From: Pedobacter frigiditerrae
GTDB taxonomy: Bacteria; Bacteroidota; Bacteroidia; Sphingobacteriales; Sphingobacteriaceae
Assembly (NCBI RefSeq): GCF_032678705.1
Contig: NZ_JAVTSS010000002.1
Location: forward strand, 2,108,001 to 2,172,000
Direction: 5' to 3'
DNA: 64,000 nucleotides
Shown here: positions 51,498-60,185 of the stretch, piece after piece
Layout of the letters: the number at the start of each line of letters is the position of its first letter
Numbering within the stretch: position 1 is the stretch's first letter
Position numbers and translations under genes: made by a program
Notes under the pieces: generated by a model
What the model was told of the DNA's origin: nothing
Seen by the model: the letters and a program-made list of their open reading frames with translations, nothing else
Database searches by the model: none

Positions 51498-52028
51498 ATG
51501 AAAAAATATATATTAGCTAGCTTTTTGCTCTTGATTGGATTAGGAGCATCAGCACAAAGATTTGCTTACGTAGATACAGAATATATACTTAAGCACTTAC
51601 CTGATTACAAATCTGCATTGAACCAATTAGATGGTTTATCTCAACAGTATCAAAAACAGGTTGATGATAGCTTTAACGAAATTGATAAGATGTACAAGGC
51701 TTATCAAGCCGATCAGGTTTTATTAACGGATGATATGCGTAAGCGCAGAGAAAACGATATCATAGAAAAAGAAAAAAAAGCAAAAGAATTGCAACGTCAA
51801 AAATTTGGCCCTGAAGGAGAACTTTTCCAAACAAGAACAAAGCTTTTAAAACCAATACAAGAAAAGGTAGCAACGGTAATTAGTGAAACTGCAAAAAACA
51901 AAACTTTAGACTTCGTTTTTGATAAAAGTAGCGAAACTACCATGATGATTTACGCAAGTAGCAATTATGACATTAGTAATGACGTTATTATAAGGTTAGG
52001 CTACAAACCTGGTACAATAGTGAAATAG
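51498..52028 (+). CDS. OmpH/Skp-family periplasmic chaperone, copy 1
   Basis: 176 residues with a signal peptide ending ASAQ (about 20). Mature part: FAYVDTEYILKHLPDYKSA, a long charged coiled coil (about 50-125), and the closing beta strand LDFVFDKSSETTMMIYA, the OmpH/Skp layout. Skp trimers hold unfolded outer-membrane proteins between the Sec pore and BamA. It is directly downstream of bamA and followed by a paralogue. Confidence 0.93.
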   Translation: MKKYILASFLLLIGLGASAQRFAYVDTEYILKHLPDYKSALNQLDGLSQQYQKQVDDSFNEIDKMYKAYQADQVLLTDDMRKRRENDIIEKEKKAKELQRQKFGPEGELFQTRTKLLKPIQEKVATVISETAKNKTLDFVFDKSSETTMMIYASSNYDISNDVIIRLGYKPGTIVK

Positions 52029-52079
52029 AGAACAAAACATAAAATAGATTTAAAAACAATTATTAAGTAAAATAAAAAA

Positions 52080-52721
52080 ATGAGAAAGTTAATTAACGTA
52101 TTTTTTGTAGCAGCAGGATTATTGCTTACTGCAAACGTTGCAAGTGCCCAACAAAAACTTGGTCATATCAATTCTGAAGAAATTTATGCTACATTCCCAG
52201 AAGCGTTGACAGCACAAAACGCACTTCAAACATTTGCTAAAGGTAAGCAAGCAGAGATTGATAAAATGATCGCAGAATATCAAACAAAAGCTAAAGCTGC
52301 TCAAGATAAAGAGCAAAAAGGACAAAAACTACAGAATGAGATGAGTGAAGCAAATAAAGAAGCTACACTTAAAGAATTAAATATCATATCTAAAGAGTTA
52401 CAAGACGCAGGAGTAGAACTACAAACTATACAGAAAAAAGTAGAAGATGCTCGTACAAAAGCTAGCACTGATGTTCAAACTAAACAAGTAGAATTATTTA
52501 CCCCAGTTAATACAAAAGTGGCTAACGGAATGAGTGCTGTGGCTAAAGAAAAAGGCTTAGCTTATGTTTTTGATATTGCAAATGGACAAGGTGCTAATAA
52601 CTTGGTTTATTTTGATGGTGGTGAAGATATTACAGCTGCTGTTAAAACTAAATTGGGTATTGCTGCAACTGCTGCTCCAGTAACAAAAGCTCCTGCAACA
52701 ACACCAGCTAAAAAGAACTAA
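52080..52721 (+). CDS. OmpH/Skp-family periplasmic chaperone, copy 2
   Basis: 213 residues. Signal peptide to ASAQ (about 23), then KLGHINSEEIYATFPEALTAQ, a coiled coil rich in lysine and glutamine, and LAYVFDIANGQGANNLVYFDGG. The tail is an alanine/threonine/proline-rich extension of about 25 residues ending in KK, which the first copy lacks. Same predicted role as copy 1; the two differ enough in the coiled coil to have separate clients. A strong terminator follows. Confidence 0.93.
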   Translation: MRKLINVFFVAAGLLLTANVASAQQKLGHINSEEIYATFPEALTAQNALQTFAKGKQAEIDKMIAEYQTKAKAAQDKEQKGQKLQNEMSEANKEATLKELNIISKELQDAGVELQTIQKKVEDARTKASTDVQTKQVELFTPVNTKVANGMSAVAKEKGLAYVFDIANGQGANNLVYFDGGEDITAAVKTKLGIAATAAPVTKAPATTPAKKN

Positions 52722-52745
52722 TTAAAATATAAATTTAATTATCTT

Positions 52746-52783
52746 AGCGGAATAAGGTTTCAATGCCTTATTCCGCTTTTTTT
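52746..52783 (+). terminator. Intrinsic terminator after skp-2, abutting the murI start codon
   Basis: Perfect 12-bp stem AGCGGAATAAGG (52746-52757) / CCTTATTCCGCT (52766-52777) with an 8-nt loop, and T residues to 52783. The murI ATG begins at the very next base. Confidence 0.85.
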
Positions 52784-53608
52784 ATGAATAAATTTCCTAT
52801 CGGTATTTTTGATTCTGGTTTTGGTGGCTTAACTGTGTTTAAATCAATAGCAGAAAAGCTACCTCAATACGATTATATCTATTTAGGAGACAATGCTCGT
52901 TCGCCCTATGGCGACCATTCTTTTGAAACCGTCTATCAATATACCTTAGAATGTGTGGAATGGTTATTTGCGCAAGGTTGCCCATTAATTATTTTAGCTT
53001 GCAATACCGCATCTGCAAAAGCGCTAAGAAGCATTCAGCAGCTCGATTTGCCAATAAAATATCCAAATAATAGAGTGCTTGGTGTAATCAGGCCAACCGC
53101 AGAAGTAATTGGAAATTATTCTACAACCCAAAACATTGGAGTGCTTGGAACTAGAGGTACTGTAAATTCAAATTCTTATGCTATAGAAATTGAGCATTTT
53201 TTTCCAGAAATTAAAGTTCATCAGCAAGCTTGCCCAATGTGGGTACCCATTATCGAAAATGGGGAACATTTAAGTGCTGGTGCCGATTTTTTTGTAGATG
53301 AATACATCCAACAGTTGTTGCAAAAATCTAATGAAATAGATTGTGTTTTATTAGCCTGTACACATTATCCATTATTGGTTCCTAAAATTGAGCAACACTT
53401 ACCCGATAATGTTAAAATTGTAGCACAGGGTGATATTGTGGCAAATAGTTTAGTGGATTATTTAAAAAGGCACACTGAACTAGAAACTAAGCTGGCTAAA
53501 AATGCACGAAGAACTTTTTACACATCTGGAGATGTCAAGGTATTTGACGAACGTGCATCTATGTTTCTTGGTGAAAAAATAGCCGCTCAAAAGATGAATA
53601 AAAGCTAA
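52784..53608 (+). CDS. murI: Glutamate racemase
   Basis: 274 residues from the ATG at 52784 (MNKFPIGIFDSGFGGLTVF). The catalytic cysteines are in LACNTASAKAL and LLACTHYPLL, and the substrate loop is FDSGFGG with LGDNARSPYG. It converts L- to D-glutamate for peptidoglycan. An in-frame ATG at 52763 lies in the loop of the terminator hairpin and is rejected. The start directly follows the T-run, so the message must come from read-through, from a promoter inside or before the hairpin, or from a leaderless start. Confidence 0.95.
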   Translation: MNKFPIGIFDSGFGGLTVFKSIAEKLPQYDYIYLGDNARSPYGDHSFETVYQYTLECVEWLFAQGCPLIILACNTASAKALRSIQQLDLPIKYPNNRVLGVIRPTAEVIGNYSTTQNIGVLGTRGTVNSNSYAIEIEHFFPEIKVHQQACPMWVPIIENGEHLSAGADFFVDEYIQQLLQKSNEIDCVLLACTHYPLLVPKIEQHLPDNVKIVAQGDIVANSLVDYLKRHTELETKLAKNARRTFYTSGDVKVFDERASMFLGEKIAAQKMNKS

Positions 53609-53695
53609 TTCTTTTGCTTTTGAAAATTAACATTTAAATTACTTAAATGTGGGAAAACGATTCATTTCTTGTTAGGTTTTGAAATTTTAAAGCGG

Positions 53696-53703
53696 TAAAT
53701 TTG
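53696..53703 (+). promoter_or_regulatory. Putative -7 box (TAAATTTG) for the purF-like gene
   Basis: Exact TAnnTTTG, 18 nt before the ATG at 53722. An in-frame TTG (53701) is inside the box and not a plausible start. Confidence 0.55.
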
Positions 53704-53721
53704 CGGCTCAATCATCAATCC

Positions 53722-55623
53722 ATGAGCGATCAGATCAAACACGAGTGCGGAATAGCTTTTATCCGTCTGTTAAAACCTCTCTCATTTTACCAAGAAAAAT
53801 ACGGTACTGCACTTTATGGCCTCAACAAATTATACTTGTTGATGGAAAAACAGCATAATCGTGGTCAAGACGGAGCAGGTATTGCAACCATTAAGTTAGA
53901 CATGAAACCAGGTAGCCGCTACATTAGTCGTTACCGTTCAATGGCTCAAAATGCAGTTGCAGATATTTTTGGGTATGTACAAGGGAAATTTGTAGATATA
54001 CAAAACGAAACGCCTGAGTTGATGAAAGACACAGAGTTTCTGAAGCAAAATGTAAGTTTCATTGGCGAGGTTTTATTAGGGCATTTGCGCTATGGTACAC
54101 ATGGTAAAAATAGCATAGAAAATTGCCACCCTTTCTTACGTCAAAATAACTGGATGACAAGAAATTTGGTAATTGCTGGTAATTTTAACATGACGAATGT
54201 TGATGAATTATTGGAGCAATTATATGAGCTAGGTCAACATCCAAAGGAAAAAGCAGATACAGTTACTGTTCTAGAAAAAATTGGACACTTTTTAGATGAC
54301 GAAAATCAAGAGTTGTTTGATGAGTACAAAAAGGAAGGTTTAAGTAATGTTGATATCACTCACAAGATATCTGAAAAATTAAATATTGCTAATATCTTAC
54401 GTCGCTCTGCGAAAGATTGGGATGGTGGTTATACTATTTCTGGTATTGTTGGTAATGGCGATGCATTTGTACTTCGTGACCCGTCTGGTATCCGTCCTGC
54501 TTTTTATTATGCAGATGATGAGATTGTAGTTGCCGCATCTGAAAGACCAGCTATACAGACTGCATTTAACGTACAGATTAAACAGGTTAAAGAAATTGAG
54601 CCAGGACACGCTTTAATTGTTAAAAAAGATGGTACGGTAACACAAGAAATGTATCGTGAACCAGCAGAAAAGAGAGCTTGTTCATTTGAGCGTATTTATT
54701 TCTCTAGGGGTAGCGATGCTGATATTTATAAAGAGCGTAAAAAACTTGGTCATTTACTAATTCCTCAAGTTTTAGGAGCAGTTAAAAAAGATTTAAAAAA
54801 CACAGTTTTCTCATTTATTCCTAATACTGCAGAAGTTTCGTTTTATGGAATGGTAGAGGGTTTGCATGAACATGTTCGTGAGGTCCAAAAAGACACCTTA
54901 CTTAATCGCAAGGAACAACTAAACGACGAGCAACTGAACGAATTATTGTCGATGACGCCAAGGGTTGAAAAACTGGCCATCAAAGATGTTAAGCTTCGTA
55001 CATTTATCACGCAAGATGCGGATAGAGGAGAAATGGTAGCCCATGTTTATGATACTACTTATGGAGTTATTAAAAACCATACTGATACTTTGGTAGCGGT
55101 TGATGATTCTATTGTTCGTGGTACTACCTTAAAACAAAGTATCATTAAAATCATCGATAGGTTACACCCTAAAAAAATCATTATAGTTTCATCTGCACCT
55201 CAAATCCGTTATCCAGATTGTTATGGTATAGATATGTCTAAAATGGGACAGTTTGTAGCCTTTGATGCAGCCATCCAATTGTTAAAGGAAAGAGGGATGG
55301 AGCACGTAATTGAAGATGTTTATCAGAAATGTAAAGCTTCGTTATTGTTGCCAAAAGAACAAATTGTTAATTACGTAAAAGAAATATACAGACCTTTCAA
55401 ACAACAAGAGATTTCTGATAAGATAGCAGAAATAATTACACCAAAAGGAACTGTTGCAGAAGTGGAAGTAATTTATCAAACTTTAGATAACTTGCATATT
55501 GCTTGTCCTAACCATACAGGCGACTGGTATTTCTCTGGAAACTATCCTACACCAGGCGGAAACAAGGTTGTAAATAAAGCATTTGTGAACTGGAAAGAAG
55601 GAAATAACCAAAGAGCATATTAA
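53722..55623 (+). CDS. Amidophosphoribosyltransferase-like protein (large PurF family form)
   Basis: 633 residues, longer than typical PurF (about 470-510). Class II glutamine amidotransferase domain: HECGIAFIRL with C9 as likely nucleophile after removal of an eight-residue propeptide, then QHNRGQDGAGIA and GHLRYGTHG. The C-terminal phosphoribosyltransferase half has the PRPP motif AVDDSIVRGTTLK (near 457). PurF makes phosphoribosylamine from PRPP and glutamine. The extra length sits partly between the domains and in a C-terminal tail of about 90 residues. It could be the only PurF or a paralogue; other copies cannot be seen here. Confidence 0.88.
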   Translation: MSDQIKHECGIAFIRLLKPLSFYQEKYGTALYGLNKLYLLMEKQHNRGQDGAGIATIKLDMKPGSRYISRYRSMAQNAVADIFGYVQGKFVDIQNETPELMKDTEFLKQNVSFIGEVLLGHLRYGTHGKNSIENCHPFLRQNNWMTRNLVIAGNFNMTNVDELLEQLYELGQHPKEKADTVTVLEKIGHFLDDENQELFDEYKKEGLSNVDITHKISEKLNIANILRRSAKDWDGGYTISGIVGNGDAFVLRDPSGIRPAFYYADDEIVVAASERPAIQTAFNVQIKQVKEIEPGHALIVKKDGTVTQEMYREPAEKRACSFERIYFSRGSDADIYKERKKLGHLLIPQVLGAVKKDLKNTVFSFIPNTAEVSFYGMVEGLHEHVREVQKDTLLNRKEQLNDEQLNELLSMTPRVEKLAIKDVKLRTFITQDADRGEMVAHVYDTTYGVIKNHTDTLVAVDDSIVRGTTLKQSIIKIIDRLHPKKIIIVSSAPQIRYPDCYGIDMSKMGQFVAFDAAIQLLKERGMEHVIEDVYQKCKASLLLPKEQIVNYVKEIYRPFKQQEISDKIAEIITPKGTVAEVEVIYQTLDNLHIACPNHTGDWYFSGNYPTPGGNKVVNKAFVNWKEGNNQRAY

Positions 55624-55711
55624 CCCCTAATCCACTGAAGGGGACTTCAAGCTGGGCTAAAAGATAAATTATTAGGGTGAAAACGAAAGTTTTTACCCTT
55701 TTTGTTTTTTC

Positions 55712-55780
55712 AGCCCTGCTTTCCATTCCAAGTCCTCGCTGCGCTCTGGGCTTTTCATTTCAATCAGGTTTATTTTTCAA
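55712..55780 (+). repeat. Modular repeat element, copy 4
   Basis: Arms AGCCCTGCTTTCCATTCCAA and TTCAATCAGGTTTA, with a centre of about 30 bp (GTCCTCGCTGCGCTCTGGGC) unlike those of the other copies. The gap 55624-55857 also begins with a CCCCTAATCC/AAGGGG fragment and has no gene. Confidence 0.55.
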
Positions 55781-55857
55781 AGCTTGTACTGCTATTATCG
55801 GCCAATCTCAAAAAAACTTTACAACCTCCAATTTGTTATAATTAAAATGAAGCGACT

Positions 55858-56409
55858 ATGAAAAAGATTTTTTTAGGATTAATGATTTGCATCGGACTAG
55901 CTTGTTCAGATGCCAAACAAGATAAAGTTGAAGATGCAATAGCTAAAACTGGAGATAGCTTAAACTCGAAATTAAACAAGCTCAATGATACCTTAAATAA
56001 AGTTCGAGATAATGTTGCGAAGAAAGTATCCAATGTAGAAATTAACATTAAAAGAACAGTCCCAATTTCACTACAATGGATTGGCTTTGAAAATCAAGGC
56101 AAGGCAGAAGTAGTTAAGCAACGTGATGGCTCATTTACAATCAGCGGTGAGCAAACTAATAGCAGTAATGAATTCTTGAAAATTAATGGTAAAATCAAAA
56201 GGCTAAATGCCAGTCAAGTTTCTTTTGTTGGAACGATTATAACCTTTGTGAAAATTAATAACGGTGGAGTGCCTTGCGAGAAAACTGGACAACAGGTATT
56301 CTTGAAAAAGGGAGATAGAAAGTATTATAGACTCCAAAACATGGAAAACTGTAGTGGAGGTAAGGTTTTAGATTACGTAGATTTATATGACCTTGATAAT
56401 ATATTGTAA
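55858..56409 (+). CDS. Uncharacterised lipoprotein with short coiled coil
   Basis: 183 residues. Signal peptide with lipobox LAC at 15-17 (cysteine 16 or 17), so predicted to be a lipoprotein. Residues 25-60 form a likely coiled coil (heptads of leucine/valine among K/E/D/N). The rest is a beta-rich domain with two cysteines (GGVPCEK and NMENCSG) that may form a disulfide. I do not recognise the family. Convergent with the LysE-type exporter. Confidence 0.65.
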   Translation: MKKIFLGLMICIGLACSDAKQDKVEDAIAKTGDSLNSKLNKLNDTLNKVRDNVAKKVSNVEINIKRTVPISLQWIGFENQGKAEVVKQRDGSFTISGEQTNSSNEFLKINGKIKRLNASQVSFVGTIITFVKINNGGVPCEKTGQQVFLKKGDRKYYRLQNMENCSGGKVLDYVDLYDLDNIL

Positions 56410-56415
56410 ACGGGT

Positions 56416-57036
56416 CTAATAATATTGATGATAGGTTTTATATATTAACCAACTGGCAAAAAGGATAATAATTACTCCAGCTACCTTATTAAGCTTACTT
56501 AATGTATCCTCCTTGATTCTGTGCCTTAGCTTGCTAGAGTAATAACTTTTAAAACCATCAATAGTTAATTGAGTTGCCATTGCTATGAAAAAGCAGAATA
56601 GCTTCTCGTCAAGTTTGTCTAGTTTTACAGATATAATCCCGCTCACAATAATCCAAAACATTAACGTTGATGGCGTCAAAATGCACATCAAAAAACCCTT
56701 TAGTAAATAACCTCGCTTGTTTATTTTGCTAAGCGGGTCTGTATCATAATTGATAGAAACTTTTGAAAGCAGATAGTAGATGCCAACTGCAAGTAAAAAT
56801 ATACCTCCAATAATACCTACATATTTATCAAAGCTATCTTGATATTTTAGAAACTGACTTCCAAAAAGTACAAGTCCAATTAAAACAATATCACTAATAA
56901 TTACACCAATCGCTAAAGAAAAACCAGCTTTAAATCCACGTTCGATACTGGTCTTAATCATTGCAAAAAAAACGGGACCAGTTAAGAATGAGGAAATTAG
57001 CCCAGCACCCATACCCAATAAAATAGCTTCAAACAT
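56416..57036 (-). CDS. LysE/RhtB-family amino acid exporter
   Basis: 206 residues, about six membrane helices. The first helix with GMGAGLISSFLTGPVFFAMI is the LysE signature (G-x-x-x-x-x-x-x-G-P). GGIFLLAVGIYYLLSK and the C-terminal helices complete the fold. Members export amino acids or similar metabolites. The start is ATG 57036; the gene stands alone between the lipoprotein and sugar transporter genes. Confidence 0.88.
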   Translation of the reverse strand: MFEAILLGMGAGLISSFLTGPVFFAMIKTSIERGFKAGFSLAIGVIISDIVLIGLVLFGSQFLKYQDSFDKYVGIIGGIFLLAVGIYYLLSKVSINYDTDPLSKINKRGYLLKGFLMCILTPSTLMFWIIVSGIISVKLDKLDEKLFCFFIAMATQLTIDGFKSYYSSKLRHRIKEDTLSKLNKVAGVIIILFASWLIYKTYHQYY

Positions 57037-57244
57037 TAGCCTCTCCTATATTTTATGCTAATATGCAATTTTTAAAGCTAAAATCTATCCAATTTTGCAA
57101 TAGTTGTAGCAATTTTTTGCTCAAAATATTGCCAATACACGTTATATTGACGTTTATTAAAAATTCATCTGCGTACTAAATACACTTTAGTAAACAATAA
57201 ATTTTATTTATGTTTAGCGAACTAAAAACCAAAATTTAAAAAAA

Positions 57245-58678
57245 ATGAGTTCACAAAACGCCAAAACCAATTGGGCACAGTTCATCCCTTTAGCAACTGT
57301 TTTCTTCTTTTGGGGCTTCGTAGCCGCAAGTAATGATATTCTTATACCAGTTTTCAAGGAAGCCTTTAAACTTACTCAATTTGAAAGCCAGTTAGTATCT
57401 TTTGCTTTCTATATCGCCTATACTGTTGGCTCGCTTATTTTAATTGCTATTTCAGCACTAATGAAAACCGATTTAATTAATAAAATTGGATATAAGAATA
57501 GCTTAGCTTTAGGCTTGGGGATCTCAGCACTAGGAACACTATTATTTTACCCAGCAGCAAACAATGGGTCATTTACCCTTATGCTTTCGGGTTTATTTAT
57601 TGTAGCGTTAGGTTTCTCATTACAACAAACGGTTGCCAATCCGCTGGCAATTGCTTTGGGTCCAATAAAAACAGGTTCACAACGATTAACTTTAGCTGGA
57701 GGTATCAATAACTTTGGTACAACAATAGGTCCACTAATCGTGAGTTTTGCCATCTTTGGAACAGCCACAAGTGGCAATACAACACTAGATATACAAAGTG
57801 TTAAAATCCCTTATCTAATTTTAGGAGCTGCATTTTTAGTTGTAGCCATATTATTAAAATTCTCATCACTACCTGATAAGCCAGCATTAATTGAAGCTGA
57901 CGAAAAAGGAGGTGGGAAAAAAGGCTCAGCTCTTGCATACCCTCAATTGGTATTGGGAATGATTGCCATCTTTGTATATGTAGGTGTTGAGGTATCAACC
58001 GCAAGTAATCTACCTGAATATATGATTAAAGATCTAGGTTTCTCAACAAAGGACATTGCTCCATATATTTCATTATACTGGGCAAGTATGATGATTGGAC
58101 GCTGGACAGGAGCGGTGGAAGCCTTTACTGATAATATTAGTTTGCAAAAAGTACTAAGATTTATTGCTCCATATTTGGCTTTTGGTGTTTTCTTATTGGT
58201 AAACGCAATAGCAAAACATGATTTAGCTCCATTTTATGTTTACGCTGTAATCATTCTTGTGTTAATTATTGCCGATATGGCAAGTAAAGGTAACCCCGCT
58301 CGTATGTTACTTATTTTCTCTGGTGTAGGTATTTTGGCTTTACTTGTAGGTATGTTTACTGAAGGAATGGTAAGTGTATATGCCTTTACAAGTGTTGGTT
58401 TATTTTGTAGTACTTTATGGCCTTGTATATTTACTTTGGCAGTAAGTGGATTAGGAAAAAATACAAGTCAGGGTAGTAGCTTTTTGATCATGATGATTAT
58501 GGGAGGAGCTGTTATAAGTCCATTACAGGGCTTGGTGGCAGGATACATAGGAATTCAATATAGCTATGTTATAGGTATTTTATGCTTTGCATATATGGCA
58601 TTTTATGCCTTAAAAGCAAGTAGCATATTGAAAGCGCAAGGAATAGATTTCGACCAGAAAATTGCTGGCGGACATTAA
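57245..58678 (+). CDS. FucP-like sugar MFS transporter, copy 1
   Basis: 477 residues with about 12 membrane helices. FFFWGFVAASNDILIPVFK and FVALGFSLQQTVANPLAIALG resemble the FucP/GluP sugar:proton symporters. The mid-protein hydrophilic loop includes DEKGGGKKG. It should import hexoses or fucose with protons. A likely -7 box (TATGTTTA) lies at 57209-57216. A terminator and a paralogous transporter gene follow, so the two are probably transcribed separately. Confidence 0.9.
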   Translation: MSSQNAKTNWAQFIPLATVFFFWGFVAASNDILIPVFKEAFKLTQFESQLVSFAFYIAYTVGSLILIAISALMKTDLINKIGYKNSLALGLGISALGTLLFYPAANNGSFTLMLSGLFIVALGFSLQQTVANPLAIALGPIKTGSQRLTLAGGINNFGTTIGPLIVSFAIFGTATSGNTTLDIQSVKIPYLILGAAFLVVAILLKFSSLPDKPALIEADEKGGGKKGSALAYPQLVLGMIAIFVYVGVEVSTASNLPEYMIKDLGFSTKDIAPYISLYWASMMIGRWTGAVEAFTDNISLQKVLRFIAPYLAFGVFLLVNAIAKHDLAPFYVYAVIILVLIIADMASKGNPARMLLIFSGVGILALLVGMFTEGMVSVYAFTSVGLFCSTLWPCIFTLAVSGLGKNTSQGSSFLIMMIMGGAVISPLQGLVAGYIGIQYSYVIGILCFAYMAFYALKASSILKAQGIDFDQKIAGGH

Positions 58679-58698
58679 ACCGAAATATATTTTATTTA

Positions 58699-58730
58699 GA
58701 GCCCCGATTTATATCGGGGCTCTTTTTTTT
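58699..58730 (+). terminator. Intrinsic terminator between the two sugar transporters
   Basis: Perfect 10-bp stem GAGCCCCGAT (58699-58708) / ATCGGGGCTC (58713-58722), 4-nt loop, eight T residues. The strongest terminator in the window. Confidence 0.92.
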
Positions 58731-58819
58731 GCCATTAATCAAACGTTTGCGCAGTTTTTAATTTTTAAATGCCTTTTATTTTTTCTTATGTTAGATAAAA
58801 TTTAAACCTAAACTAAACA

Positions 58820-60103
58820 ATGACTTCTATTCCAAACCAAAACAGAACAGCATTATTGCCTATGGTAATTTGCTGTGCCTTGTTTTTTATCTTCGGCTTC
58901 GTAACCTGGGCAAATGGTACACTAATCCCTTTCTTAAAACTAGCTTTAAATCTAGAAACCGATTTACAAGCGTTTTTTGTAACCTTTGCCTCTTATATCG
59001 CCTACTTTTTTCTCGCTTTACCAAGTTCATGGATTTTGCAAAAAATAGGTTTTAAAAACGGACTAGTTCTGGGTATGGTAATCTTGGGTGTAGGTTCCTT
59101 AATATTTATACCAGCTGCCGATAATAGAAGCTACGGATTGTTCTTAACAGGTATCTTTATCCAAGGTTCTGCGATGGCTTTGTTGCAAACTGCAGTAAAT
59201 CCTTACCTAAGCATTATTGGGCCAATTGATAGCGCTGCAGCACGAATTTCTATTGCAGGTTTGTGTAATAAAGGAGCAGGGGTATTGGTTCCGATTATTT
59301 TTGGTGTATTGTTTTTAAAGAACTCGGCAGAAACTACGGCAAGGATTAATGCAACAACAGATATCAATGCTAAAAATGCAATTTTAGATGAGTTATTGCA
59401 ACGAGTGCATACACCTTATATTGTTTTAGCAGTGGTTTTTGTACTCTTTGCTGTATTAATTAAGTTTGTGAATCTCCCAGAAGTAGAAGCTGAAGAAGAT
59501 ATAATTGATGAAACCAGTAAAGTAAAAGCGAAGTCAAGCATATTTCAATACCCACATTTGTTTTTAGGTGCTTTTGCCATTTTCTGTTGCGTAGCTGTAG
59601 AAGTTATGGCTGGAGACGGAATTGCAACCTACGGACGTGAGTTAAACATCAATCCAGATATTGTTCGTTTCTCCACGTCGTTTACATTAATATGTATGCT
59701 TGTTGGTTACGTTATTGGTATTATTGCTATTCCTAAAATTATAAGCCAGCAAATGGCATTACGTATTTGTGCTGTTTTGGGCGTTACATTAACTTTCGTT
59801 TCTTCTTTTTCTACTGGTAATTTATCTTTCTATTCGGTAGCATTATTAGGTTTAGCGAACTCGCTGATGTGGCCTGCTATTTTCCCATTAGGCATTAAAG
59901 GTTTGGGGAGATTTACCAAAACAGGCTCTGCAATTATGATCATGGGCATTGCCGGTGGCGCCTTGGTTTTGCCAATTTATGGTTTCTTAAAAGACACTTT
60001 AAATATCGATTTTCAACACGCATTTTTATATACCCTATTACCCGCTTATCTATTTATTATATTTTTTGCAATTAGAGGGCATAAGGCAGGCTCAGGGAAA
60101 TAA
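58820..60103 (+). CDS. FucP-like sugar MFS transporter, copy 2
   Basis: 427 residues, about 12 membrane helices. FFIFGFVTWANGTLIPFLKLA aligns with the N-terminus of copy 1 and is even closer to FucP. GSAMALLQTAVNPYLSIIGP matches the corresponding region. Its loop carries an acidic stretch (VEAEEDIIDE). The paralogues differ in loop and C-terminal length, so substrates probably differ. No catabolic sugar genes adjoin either one. Confidence 0.9.
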   Translation: MTSIPNQNRTALLPMVICCALFFIFGFVTWANGTLIPFLKLALNLETDLQAFFVTFASYIAYFFLALPSSWILQKIGFKNGLVLGMVILGVGSLIFIPAADNRSYGLFLTGIFIQGSAMALLQTAVNPYLSIIGPIDSAAARISIAGLCNKGAGVLVPIIFGVLFLKNSAETTARINATTDINAKNAILDELLQRVHTPYIVLAVVFVLFAVLIKFVNLPEVEAEEDIIDETSKVKAKSSIFQYPHLFLGAFAIFCCVAVEVMAGDGIATYGRELNINPDIVRFSTSFTLICMLVGYVIGIIAIPKIISQQMALRICAVLGVTLTFVSSFSTGNLSFYSVALLGLANSLMWPAIFPLGIKGLGRFTKTGSAIMIMGIAGGALVLPIYGFLKDTLNIDFQHAFLYTLLPAYLFIIFFAIRGHKAGSGK

Positions 60104-60133
60104 AATTAGCTTAACCGTTTGAAGAAAAAATAC

Positions 60134-60173
60134 TAATTTTGAAAGCGCTCTACAATATATTGGAGCGCTTTTT
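60134..60173 (+). promoter_or_regulatory. -7 box (TAATTTTG) nested with a terminator-like hairpin before the dCMP deaminase gene
   Basis: The -7 box at 60134-60141 matches TAnnTTTG exactly. It is followed at once by a hairpin, AAAGCGCTC (60142-60150) / GAGCGCTTT (60163-60171), with CAATATATTG in the loop and T residues to 60173. The hairpin would be at the 5' end of the mRNA or, for the upstream transporter, its terminator. Confidence 0.55.
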
Positions 60174-60185
60174 AATTTCTACAAA

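Noticed and set aside
52763..52783. ATG at 52763 as murI start
   Set aside because: It lies in the loop and right arm of a perfect terminator hairpin and encodes seven residues not expected in MurI; the family start MNKFPIGIFDSGFGG fits 52784.
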